NCBI RefSeq assembly: GCF_037325665.1
Contig: NC_090261.1
Coordinates: forward strand, 29,688,515 to 29,752,514
DNA length: 64,000 nt
Reading direction: 5' to 3'
Source: Littorina saxatilis
Lineage: Eukaryota; Mollusca; Gastropoda; Littorinimorpha; Littorinidae
Of this stretch, positions 1 to 9,534 are shown one piece after another (position 1 is the stretch's first letter; each line of letters opens with the position of its first letter). Made by a program: the position numbers and the translations under genes. Below the pieces are notes generated by a model. That model was not told where the DNA came from. It saw only the letters and a program-made list of their open reading frames with translations, and searched no databases.

Positions 1-30
1 ATCATGTTTGTAAAAGAAATTTGACTTATC

Positions 31-209
31 TACTGTGGTACCGGTGATGTGTGGCCCCTTCAATGAAAGGACACCTCCCATGAAAGAACACGTGCTGTCC
101 CTTTGTCTTTTACTTTCAATAATACATACCTGACATGAAAGGCCACCTGCAATGTAGGGACACTTTCAGGTGGTCCAAAGAACATCCCTTCATCACAGGT
201 ACCACTGTA
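31..209. repeat. MITE-like element, copy 1
   Basis: The two ends are near-perfect inverted repeats of about 19 bp (right end read inward: TACAGTGGTACCTGTGATG). The interior contains short motifs such as GAAAGGACACCT that recur in a second copy at 24383-24560. No coding potential. Probably a small non-autonomous DNA element. Confidence 0.55.
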
Positions 210-330
210 AGTCACTAAGTGTAACTGAACTTTTACTTGCTATGACAAAAATGTCAATGTATCGATTGGAGATTGGATTTCCCTTCTTTGAGTCATGTGA
301 CGTCAGAGGCTGACAAAACTTTATAATTTG

Positions 331-489
331 GCGTTTCAGGTTGACCGAAACTTTAAAGGAACTACAAAACACACGTACGTCATGTGTTTGATTGCATGTG
401 TGTGTGCTGTTCAATGTCAAAACAACAACAAAGTCAGTACATGACGTGTGTTTTGTAGTTCCTTGGAAGTTTCGGTCAACCTGAAACAC
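331..489. repeat. Foldback (inverted repeat) with 50-bp arms
   Basis: The arms at about 331-385 and 439-489 are inverted copies that meet around a 50-base loop. The loop sequence (TTGATTGCATGTGTGTG and following) recurs in direct orientation at about 507-575, so the block has also undergone a partial tandem duplication. No gene is evident here. Confidence 0.6.
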
Positions 490-601
490 CCAAATATGAA
501 GCAAATGTGTTTGATTGCATGTCAGTGTGTGTGTGCTCGTTCAATCGTCAAAACAACAACAAATTCATAGTACCTGAAAGGAATTCGATCGATACATAAA
601 T

Positions 602-745
602 GTTATTTGCGTGTTTGACCAAAATATGACATTTTACACAGATCTCGACAGTCATTGTTCACCTCGACCGCTAGCGCGGTCTCGGAGAACAATGACTGTC
701 TCGATCTGTGTAAAATGTCATATTTTGGTCAAACACGCAAATAAC
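602..745. repeat. Long palindrome / foldback element
   Basis: The left arm beginning GTTATTTGCGTGTTTGACC is mirrored by GGTCAAACACGCAAATAAC at the right end, with arms of roughly 60 bp around a GC-rich centre containing CGCTAGCG. The ORFs crossing it are by-products of the palindrome. It resembles a foldback MITE. Confidence 0.65.
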
Positions 746-1089
746 GTATATTGTGTAACTGTAAAACGGTGCACCTTCCCATCTTTAAAAAATCGTTTCA
801 ACTCTTATATACATATGAACAGTGTTGTTCCCAGGCTTTGCTCTTTGATCATTGACGAACAATTTTTTTCAATTTTGATCTGACACACTGGTCTGACCCC
901 TGGCCAGTCGACTGTTCGATAGCTTTGACATAGGAAATCTTATTGCCATCAGTTTTCCTGCCAAGCGGACAAAGGCACAACATTTGGACAACATATTTTC
1001 AATCCCGGTCCAATGGACCTTTCGTCCTCTGAGGCTGGGAATAACAGTGCTTGAATCTAAGAGTAAGACAAATACATGTTATATGTTAT

Positions 1090-1527
1090 ATGAAGTCTTA
1101 TATCGCGCGTGTATCTACAGACTCGGACTCAAGGCGCAGGGATCTATTTATGCCGTGTGAGATGGAATTTTTTTACACAATACATCACGCATTCAAATCG
1201 ACCAGCAGATAGCCATTTCGGCGCATATCCTACTTTTCACGGCCTATTATTCCAAGTCACACGGGTATTTTGGTGGACATTTTTATCTATGCCTATACAA
1301 TTTTGCCAGGAAAGACCCTTTTGTCAATCGTGGGATCTTTAACGTGCATACCCCAATGTAGTGTACACGAAGGGACCTCGGTTTTTCGTCTCATCCGAAA
1401 GACTAGCACTTGAACCCACCACCTAGGTTAGGAAAGGGGGGAGACAATTGCTAACGCCCTGACCCAGGGTCGAACTCGCAACCTCTCGCTTCCGAGCGCA
1501 AGTGCGTTACCACTCGGCCACATCACA
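1090..1527 (-). mobile_element. tRNA-derived SINE
   Basis: Read on the minus strand, the head at about 1527-1460 looks like a degenerate tRNA: box A-like TGGCCGAGTGGTAACGC and box B-like GAGTTCGACCC. The body has a motif reading GCACGTTAAAGATCCC on the minus strand, a motif common in molluscan SINEs. The 3' limit is uncertain. It lies downstream of exon 2 of the minus-strand gene, so it is intronic or 3' to it. Confidence 0.6.
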
Positions 1528-1592
1528 TTCAGTGTTCCTTATTATTAGGACTCTAAAAAGACTAAGGCCGTAAGGGATACAAGACTGCATAC

Positions 1593-4500
1593 CATTTTGA
1601 TGCTTGTGAATACTTTCAAGACTGGGTCTGGCACGTAGTTTAGCATTTAGTTGGTTGATGGTGACGTCTGCTTCACGTATTCGTTCTCTGTACGTCTCCA
1701 GTAAATCCTGCCCGGCCTTGATCTCTTCTTCCTCGGGGCACCAAGCCGCTGCAGCAGAAATTAATTAAGTGTCAAGAAATATGGAACAAGTAAAATTGTG
1801 TCAGAACTTAATAACCAAATTTTAAATACAGAAAGAGGTTTCAGAAATATCCAATATAAGTGTGCACCATAAAAGACACGAAGAATCACTTTAAGTTAAA
1901 CAAAAATCCTGAACATCTTTAATCAATAAAAGTGTGTACATTTGCATCAATAAAACCACATTCAAAAGTTGCATCTATCAGATGAAAGCCTTCATAGCAG
2001 AAAGTCTACGTACAATATGTCAAAAGACATGAATGACACTGACATCTATACACGCATTCATTTAAAAAAGCTGAATCAGTGAATGAATTTTGCATATTAT
2101 ATCTGTTCACGTTTCTCTGCACCAGCTAATGTAAACCAGTGTGTATGCAACTCACTAACTGTGACAATACCCCCCAGTCAAACCTGCCATGGCAACCACC
2201 TTCTGATAAGGCCTAAAAAAAAATAGGTGTGGTTACGGTAACCCGACCTACCCTATTTTTAGGGGCCGACCCTATAACTTTTTTTTACAGTTGTCAAAAA
2301 AAACAAAAAAAAACAAAAAAAAACCGAGTGCAGAAAACGCAATGAAAGCGAAAGCGCTCGAGTCGCACACTTATTTCCCTGTCAAGTAGGTTTTATTTGT
2401 ACACATTAGAAAAAAAGTAAAAAAATAAAAAAAAAGTGATTGCCTACCTTCCTACCCTATCGGCTCCGAGCGATGACGTCACATTTCTAACCCTAACAGA
2501 ACGCGTCCGCCATTTTGGGAAGCTTCCGCCTTAGCGTCACTCTCTCCGTCTTTGTGCACTTTTGATTCCGCCGTTCTCGTCAATTATACCACATCTGTAT
2601 GAAGTGTGTGTGGAGGGGGGAGGGGGGTATTTATAAACAAAACCACTTGATGCCATGAGGACAGAAATTTGGGAAAAAGAATAAAGTCTGCAAACCAAAC
2701 TTAGCACAACTACAATAGAACAGGATGAGTGAGTGATCAGGGTGAATGAGTTAGTTAAACTGTGACTGAATATCTATTGATTGATTGATATTAAAGTGAA
2801 CATTAGGGGGGAGGGGGGTTAGAAATGCACCATTGTGCACTCGCCTTGATGTAAGGAACATTACTGCAGTCTCCAACAGCTTCAAAGTGGGTTAGACAGG
2901 CTCTTGATAAAGACTGAGGCAAAATGTGCAAAATCACACATTGTCTTGTAAGAAGGAAAAATCTTCATTTGTCACCTTTCTGCACTTTTTTGACTTTGTG
3001 TGCATAGCCACAATGGTCACGGCAGACAAGATGCATCAAACAGATTTCAAAAAGACCCCAAACTGAACTTGTTATGACTATTTGTAACCCCTCTCTAAAC
3101 AGCGTGTGTGGTTTGTGTGTGTGGTTTATGTGTGTGGTGTGTGTGAAAGTGGTACAGTTTGTGTCTGTTTTCATAAAAACCTGCCTATGGCTTAATTGGG
3201 AAAAAAGTGTGTTTTTCAGAAACCCCAATAGTGCTCAGGTTATAAGCATGCATTTTTTTCACAAAGATTTTTTTGTAATTCATTTGAATACCACTTTTAC
3301 CAGTGGCATGTTATGAAAACATTCAAAAGAAAATGCACACATACAAAGCTATATACAATGTCATTCACAGCTGCACTGATACCAACACATCCACACAAGT
3401 TAAGAGTTCTTCAACATGAACAGAAAATCAGCTTTCAAAATTTATTTTCATTCTTAGTATTATTTACATCAATCCGTTTTACAATACAATACAATATACT
3501 TTAATGTCCGTACGGAAAATTTGTCTACAACTGATCGCAACACATACACATTACATAAGAATACACATATCAACTAGGCCACATTAAAACAGATGAGTAA
3601 AACTATAGATTTCACACACGGAGCACCTTAGCAAATCTTACACTTCACTAATACATCAGGTATTGCACAAGCTCATGACAATATAAAAGAGTGAGAGATG
3701 AACCGATAAGAACAAAATGATAAACGAATCCAGCACTAAAATCCCCCCACAAATAAAAGACCTATCTCAACAAGTAGATAAAGAGCATTAGTAAATTTAA
3801 AGAGTAGCGTCGTAAGTATTGGTACTGATAAAGATCACATCAATAACACTAAAACAATAGACACCATAATACTATACTAAAACTAGCAACCATACACACA
3901 CATCCACACACCCCCTCCCACACCGGCACACATACACACACAAATGTTTACAAATTGCATTTGCTTACAAATGCAAATTTATAATTAGTGACTCCCACAG
4001 TAAGATTAATTTACCATGAGATTTGTCAACAACTTCAAAGCTTTGCTTTAAAATAAAGGTAGCAACACAGATGTATCGCCGACTCTTGTATCTTATATAG
4101 GCCTACTATGGTTTTGTCTACATTCACTACACTGCCAGGTGAAACATACGACGTGACATTCTTGTCTGCATTGCCTGGAGCTGCCCCATGCTCTGCAGAG
4201 TTCACCCAAGGGATTTACCACACTTGGGCTCATGTTGGTCAAGGCGCAACAGACAAACACAATCTTGTCCAAGAATGTCACATCTTCTCCCTCACATGGA
4301 AGCAACATGTCAATTGGAATGGTATCTGTTATTCCATTTCACGTAGTTTAGCCGAAACTACAGGAAATGTGAGAGAGCGCATGTCCGGAAGAGCCATATC
4401 CGTATTTCCGGCGCCATTAGCGCACGTCTGAAACCGATGCTCCGCTTTTTTCGGTTGTTTATCGTGATTCATCTTGGTTTACGATCGAATTTTTCGGTCT

Positions 4501-7500
4501 CAAAGTACATCTTTCGATTCTGCGAACCTTGCTGCGTTGTTCTTTCAAAGAATTTGGAATGGAGAGCGAAGAAAACTTGCTCAAATCCGATTCCGAGGGT
4601 GAAGACTCTTCCCCTCCATGCTCACAGAGACCCCAGAAAAACATGGTTGAAATCACAAAAGTGAAACAAAAAGAAAAACCTCGACTCGAGGTAGTACAAT
4701 TACCGACAAAGGCTTGGGATGTGGCTGTGCTATTGGATTTTTTCAGAAATAGTGAGGACAATAGCAAACTCTCCTTGAAAGAAATAACATTAAAATTGTG
4801 TGCTTTACTTTTGATTGTTTCGGCACAGAGAGTGCAGACAATTCATTTATTGAAACTATCATGTGTTCAGTTTTTAAATCAGGGATCATGCAAGATTCAT
4901 GTAGTTGATAAACTCAAGCATAGTAGACCTGGTTATCACCAAGCGCCAATACATCTCCAAAAGTATGAGGAGGAAAAACAACTGTGTGTTGTAAGCTGTT
5001 TAAAAGAATACATTGCAAGGACTGCAGTGGTGCGTGGAGACTGTGACAAACTTATTTTGTGTTATGGACGGCCACATGGGCCAGCATCGAAGGATTCGAT
5101 AGCTCGTTGGATGAAAGAGGTTTTGGGGTCAGCTGGTGTCCAAGGGTTCACTGCTCATAGCTTTAGAAGTGCTTCCTCATCAGCTATGTTAAAAACTGGT
5201 GTATGTATTGATGACATATTAAAATCAGCAGGCTGGTCGAATGCTAAAACTTTCCAGCGATTTTACAATCGACCATTAGTCAATGATTCGCAAAGAGCAG
5301 AAAGCCAAAAAGTTCAGAGTACCATGTGGAAATTCATGGGCAGGTCAAGTTGTAAGAACTACAAGAAGGCACTTCACTGAAGAAGACAATGGTAGACTGC
5401 TAGGAAAGCAGTAAGACTATTATTTTCACTGTGGCGAAAGTCTTCATAACTGAAACAATGCATAGATAATGCACTGTAACATGTTTTTGAATAATCAAAG
5501 ATGCATAGATAATGCACTTAAAACCCAGGCATAGATAATGCACTGGAAAATGTTGAAAATAAAAAAGGCATAATGCACTAAAAACAAAGTTGATGGTGTG
5601 GTCTTAGGGATTTTGATGTGAAAGTGAGAAAATGAGGTATGACTGTGAGAAACGTTTGAAAAAACATACTTTGAAGTCTCACATTTCCTGTAGTTTCGGC
5701 TAAACTACGTGAAATGGAATTAGTAACTTAAACGAGTACTGACCTTGGGAAGACGAAGTTTGAGTGGAATTCCATGAATGTAGTTTACCGGAACGGAAGG
5801 ATATGTGCCCTTCCCTAGCCTAAGTTACCCGCCCAAGAATATATGAAAATGTTTTTCCAAACTTGTTAATTTTCAGATCATCAGTTGTTTATTCTTTTTT
5901 ACAACAAACTAGATGATCTGTGCGTTAAAATATGGCTCTTCCGGACATGCGCTCTCTCACATATCCTTCCGTTCCGGTAAACTACATTCATGGAATTCCA
6001 CTCAAACTTCGTCTTCCCAAGGTCAGTACTCGTTTAAGTTACTAATTATACTGTATTTCCCCCCAAGGTTTCCAATGACTCGCTCGACATGGATGCGCAA
6101 GTTTCCTTGTTTCTTCTATAGACCTTGCTTCCATCTGACACTTCCCCCGAGTAAATGCTGGTATTTTTACCTCGGCACACATCAAACCGACACTCTCTTT
6201 AATATCAAACCCCCTGTCCGCAAGAACCAAGTCACCAGGCAATAGCTTGTCCAGGAAGCCACATTCCTCTGTAATATGACGATCCGTTGTCCTCCCCCCC
6301 CAACCCTTGGAAATGAAAGAAATCTGTCCGTTAGGTGTAATGCCAATGAGATGTTTGATTGTGTTGTTGTGTTTGTAGTTTGAAAAAGTAGCAGCTTTGG
6401 CATACAAATTTGATGGTCTCTCAATAAAAATTTCAAAACAGTCAATGATCACAGCCACTTTGTTCCCAAACGTCTCCACAAACTGATGTGGCATACACGC
6501 CCGCAAACACTCGCGTCCTGGCCATGGTACAAATGGTGTCATCTGCGTGTACATAACACTAAGAGTATCCTTGAACCCACTGGCTATCGTAGTTCTGTGG
6601 ATGCCAAACAAGTACGCAATATGCAACACAGGCAGTTTCAGGCGCAGACGCATAAATACCACAATCAGAAGCTGGAAAGGTGACAGCAAGCGCCCCTGAG
6701 GGAGATGAGGGGACAGATAGTTCAGCAGAACTAGAAGAGTCGCATAACTTGGTAAACCAGTATAACAAGAAGAGCAAACGCTCGATCGAGTCACTTTCGC
6801 AGTTCTGAATATTATATGAGGCATCAGATGGACAGGAAGAAATTGCTATTCACAACACAATGAGTCACGTTCACATAAAATTTGAGCCCGGTCACTTTTA
6901 TAGTTTCCGAGAAAAGCCCAACGTTAAGTTGTGTGTTGCCGAACAGAAAAGGCTAGTTATCTCCCTTGTTTTTCTGATAACGTTCGTAAAAGGCTACAGA
7001 TGTAAATACTTTGATGTAAAGAATAATCCTACAAAGTTTCAATCACATCCGATGAACTTTGTCAAAGATATAAAATGTCTAATTTTTCCTTTGACGCTGA
7101 CCTGTGACCTTGAAAAAGGTCAAAGGTCAACGAAACCATCGTTAAAGTGTAGAGGTCATTGGAGGTCACGACTAAACAAAATATGAGCCCGATCGCTTTG
7201 ATAGTTTCCGAGAAAAGTCCAACGTTAAGGTGGTGTCTACGGACGGCCGGCCGGACGGCCGGCCGGACAGACTAACACTGACCGATTACATAGAGTCACT
7301 TTTTCTCAAGTGACTCAAAAACGTACTTTCTCGTTGTCTCCTTGAAACGACTCTTCAACGATCTCCCTGCTTGCTAACTTTTTCTTGAGCTCTCTATTCT
7401 CTTCCAACAGTCTGTTGATCTCTCCTCTCATCATGTCTCGCTCCTGTTCTAACTGAGTTACCTCCTCTCTCAGCCTGGTGTTTTCCCCATCTTCCATCTC

Positions 7501-8695
7501 TTCATGATGACTATCATCTTCTGCATGCACGTCACCACCTTCTGCTTCTCCGTTGTCTATCATGACAGCTTCAGTGGCCTCCTGTAGCAGCTGTTTTGTT
7601 GCGGCTCTGTTCTTCTGTCGCCCATGACGCCCTGTGTCGGTGGTCTTCATCTCGCTGTGTCCAAGAAGGAGTGAAGGTGCCCAGTCGGGGTCAGTTTCCA
7701 TCATCTCGTATGATGGCTTACCTGCAAAACAGAAAATAAACTACATGTAGATTAAATCTGTATCTAATTTCATTCTAATGAATAATGAAAGTATTTACAA
7801 TTTAGAAAGTCTGCAAATTTCTGAAGTCCTCTCTGTACATAGTCTGAAACTGATTCCTGTACTGCACTTCAGTAAAGGCATTTATTTACTGTCACTGTGT
7901 CAGTTGTTACTCCTTGCACTGACATGACAATCTGGTCTGTCACATTGCGCACATCAGTACCTAAGTCAGTAGGTGACGAGTGGTTCAGTGTGCACATCTG
8001 AGCAACTTTACATGAGAAAACAACAACATTACAATATTATAGTTACAGTGTCATTGAACAAAAAAGCAAAACTGTTCGTACCTGAGTGAAAATGCTGTGA
8101 GCAGACGCGCATTGCTGAGGAACTCCTCTCGAAAGTGATGTTTGTTCGCCTGATCGCTGAAATCCACGCTCTTCTTCTACGCTTTGTGACATCTTCAACT
8201 TTTGGTCCTTCGTGCGATTTAACTTTCGGAATTCTGAAAAACCGTATTCCGTGTTCAAGCTTTTCTCCCTTAGAATTATGGGACGACACCGTGCAATGCA
8301 ACATACAGCAACGCTTGCCTGGAGCCATTTTTGACTGATCGCCTGCGCGAAGCGTGTGTTTACGTTCATCGGCTTCCCAACATGGCTGCCGCGGAATGTG
8401 TGACGTCACGCGCTCGGAACCTATTTATTTTGGCTATGTTACCTTAACCACACCTTTTTTTTTTTTTGCCTCACTAATATACTTCCTGCCCATTAGTCAT
8501 TACCAATTACAACCAAACCAAAGGATCCCCAACTATTTGTTTCCCCTTATATTAAATTAACCTGGTTATTATAGACAGGTTCACCTGTTCAAAAAAACAA
8601 CACATACCATAGTTGGCAAGGAGCAGAATGACAGCACATGTAACGAGGACCAGGTAAAACTGCACAAATCTTCGCGGGTGAACAAGCCGCTTCAT
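1593..8695 (-). CDS. Unidentified type II membrane protein, N-terminal exons (partial)
   Basis: I do not recognise this gene. Two minus-strand exons join in phase: exon 1 at 8608-8695 (88 nt, start codon at 8695) ends AAC-TAT-G before GTATGTG; exon 2 begins at 1748 after a CTGCAG acceptor and ends at 1614 or 1593, both before a GTAT donor. The predicted N-terminus has a short basic stretch (MKRLVHPRRF), one hydrophobic segment at about residues 12-28 with no obvious cleavage site, then a charged, probably coiled-coil stalk (CPEEEEIKAG, LETYRERIREADVTINQL). That layout (short cytosolic tail, signal anchor, coiled stem) is typical of Golgi type II proteins such as glycosyltransferases, but no catalytic domain is visible here. 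The intervening 6.9-kb intron is mostly the transposon at 2209-8469. Later exons lie left of the window. Confidence 0.6.
3483..3960 (-). mobile_element. Possible LINE 3' end fragment
   Basis: On the minus strand the segment ends GGACATTAAAGTATATTG followed by repeated TATTG units, which resembles the 3' tails of molluscan non-LTR elements. The rest is AC-rich and non-coding. The upstream limit and the family are uncertain. The surrounding 2560-4090 is otherwise AT-rich with GT-rich microsatellite patches and no gene. Confidence 0.3.
4332..5719. mobile_element. TIR-bounded cassette carrying a tyrosine recombinase
   Basis: The ends are perfect 43-bp terminal inverted repeats (4332-4374 and 5677-5719), beginning TTCCATTTCACGTAG. 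TTA stands immediately outside both ends (4329-4331 and 5720-5722), consistent with a 3-bp target duplication of the PIF/Harbinger kind. Inside each repeat is a spaced palindrome, GTAGTTTAGCCGAAACTAC. The only substantial ORF is the recombinase at 4559-5380. The element lies within the DDE transposase gene, between codons for KYSI and TDTIPIDM. Several CATAGATAATGCACT repeats lie at 5460-5575. Whether the recombinase or a DDE transposase in trans moved it is unknown. Confidence 0.65.
4559..5380 (+). CDS. Tyrosine recombinase (DIRS/Crypton-type), intact 273-aa ORF
   Basis: The catalytic set of a tyrosine recombinase is visible in order: Arg91 (SAQRVQTI), Lys118/120 (VDKLK), His200-x2-Arg203 (TAHSFRSAS), Trp226 in the fifth position (SAGWSNAKTF) and the nucleophile Tyr236 (QRFYNR). 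An acidic, Ser-rich N-terminal region (residues 1-25) and a basic stretch (30-42) precede the domain. The open frame extends upstream to 4529 without ATG; the first Met, MESEENLL at 4559, is the likely start. The HSFR...GW...FYNR block is closest to recombinases of YR retrotransposons and Cryptons, which join DNA by strand exchange. No reverse transcriptase or other ORF accompanies it, which favours a stand-alone or captured gene. It is uninterrupted although the transposon around it is decayed. Confidence 0.8.
   Translation: MESEENLLKSDSEGEDSSPPCSQRPQKNMVEITKVKQKEKPRLEVVQLPTKAWDVAVLLDFFRNSEDNSKLSLKEITLKLCALLLIVSAQRVQTIHLLKLSCVQFLNQGSCKIHVVDKLKHSRPGYHQAPIHLQKYEEEKQLCVVSCLKEYIARTAVVRGDCDKLILCYGRPHGPASKDSIARWMKEVLGSAGVQGFTAHSFRSASSSAMLKTGVCIDDILKSAGWSNAKTFQRFYNRPLVNDSQRAESQKVQSTMWKFMGRSSCKNYKKALH
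5720..6045. repeat. Non-autonomous inverted-repeat module with perfect 85-bp arms
   Basis: The arms at 5723-5807 and 5958-6042 are perfect inverted copies (left begins GTAACTTAAACGAGTACTG). The 150-base loop has no ORF. A 31-bp block inside the right part (5931-5961, TATGGCTCTTCCGGACATGC and following) is the inverse of 4371-4401 in the neighbouring recombinase cassette, and the arm shares ATTCCAT...GTAGTTTA with that cassette's terminal repeat. The two modules therefore look related, abut exactly at a TTA, and together interrupt the DDE transposase gene. Confidence 0.6.
6764..7321 (-). mobile_element. Helentron-like non-autonomous element, family 1, copy 1
   Basis: On the minus strand it begins TTTTTGAGTCACTTGAG, whose GAGTCAC is mirrored by GTGACTC, and ends with GTGACTC, the hairpin GAGCGTTTGCTC and TTCTTGTT. 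The middle has GGCCGGCC-rich runs and repeats of the type GACCTTTGACCTTT. A near-identical copy lies at 56022-56725. It sits inside the transposase ORF between VRF and YTGLPSY; removing it restores the frame without needing a target duplication. No protein is encoded. The small ORFs in it are shared by both copies and are not genes. Confidence 0.7.
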
Positions 8696-9534
8696 CCTCT
8701 TCAGTTTCTGTCATGTCAGCATAAGAAGTCGGTCATGTATAAAGCAGCTTGCAGCAGCTGTGTTTTTACAAGTTCTGTACACACGCTGCAGCGCTGATCA
8801 ATCTGCCTATGTTTTCATTGCTTCCTGTGCCTGTAATGAAATTAAAATCAATTAATTTTATTAATTTAAAACAGTGTTTGCGCTTTCAACATTTGCTTTA
8901 GCTTGCACAGAAAGTAAAGATCAAATGTGTTCTAAATTATTTTCGCCCTATGCCGTGTAAGTTTCTGTTTTATACATCAGTAATATCGGAGGTCTCTTGC
9001 AAAAGACATGTATGGGGTTGCGTCTTCAATTCGGCCAATCACAACACTACATGTATGTATAGCCTACTACTACTAGTCGAATCACTGAATAATGTACCCT
9101 GAAGTGAGATAATTATAGAACTTTTGAAAATGCCAAAAATGCTGATTGGTGTAAATGTAAAGCACACTGACCATTCCAAGCGAATTGCTCTTCCAATTCT
9201 GACTTTTGCAGTGCAATCAAATCGCAAAATGTCGGTTAGTCATGCAGATAATGTAACAAACTTACTCACTCTGCACACTTTCGCTTGCTTGTCAACTAGG
9301 ACGCATGAGATAAAAATGGAACGGAAGCGGGGCGAAAATTGATGAACATTACACTCGCGAAAAAGAAGACACTCTGGTTAAAATTGCAAATTTAAATAAA
9401 ACAAACGGGTATATTTATGAAAATAATATACTGTTAATTTTAACAAACTGCCACGGTAGCAATGTCTGTAAAAATGTTATTTTGTTATTTTTCATTATGC
9501 AGACACCCAATGTCACATGATCACAGAAAACAAA
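8696..9534. promoter_or_regulatory. Probable bidirectional promoter region (unidentified gene / VTI1B)
   Basis: The start codons of the minus-strand gene (8695) and VTI1B (9535) are head to head, 839 bp apart, with no repeat family I recognise between them. I see no convincing TATA box at a fixed distance from either start. The role is inferred from geometry alone; 5' UTR exons of either gene may lie here. Confidence 0.4.

Larger units (their letters stand above)
4093..8328 (-). pseudogene. THAP/DDE transposase, interrupted by two insertions
   Basis: Exon A (8328-8082) encodes a THAP zinc finger: an N-terminal CCMLHC cluster, AWISAIRR, and a C-x2-H near RVCSQHF. It splices in phase (TCA-G / GT-AAG) to exon B from 7721, which begins GKPSYEMMETDPDWAPSL and continues into a coiled coil. 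The frame runs to VRF at about 7322, is interrupted by the element at 6764-7321, and resumes at YTGLPSY (6763), followed by a helix-turn-helix and a DDE_Tnp_4 domain with Asp in IIDCFEIFIERPS and LADRGFD. Near 6090 a frameshift puts the catalytic Glu segment (RIHVERVIGN) in another frame. The C-terminus (TFLDKIVFVCCALTN) reappears at 4331-4093 beyond a second insertion. It is clearly inactive. Family knowledge: such proteins cut and paste their own transposon. Confidence 0.75.
2209..8469 (-). mobile_element. THAP/DDE DNA transposon (ISL2EU or PIF/Harbinger-like), about 6.3 kb, nested
   Basis: The ends are inverted: left GGCCTAAAAAAAAATAGGTG plus GGTTACGGTAACC, right (minus strand) GGCAAAAAAAAAAAAGGTG plus GGTTAAGGTAACA. 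Subterminal segments also match in inverted orientation: CTCCGAGCG followed by TGACGTCAC and a CCAT(T/G)TTGGGAAGC motif at about 2461-2530 and 8370-8425. The transposase lies inside on the minus strand. It occupies most of intron 1 of the unidentified host gene. A clear target duplication was not found. It has itself received insertions at 4332-6046 and 6764-7321 and probably a LINE tail at about 3483. The family name is inferred from the THAP + HTH + DDE domain order. Confidence 0.6.

Noticed and set aside
6860-7186. 108-codon ORF also present at 56118-56444
   Set aside because: Identity of the two ORFs comes from two copies of the same non-coding repeat; the frame holds no known domain.
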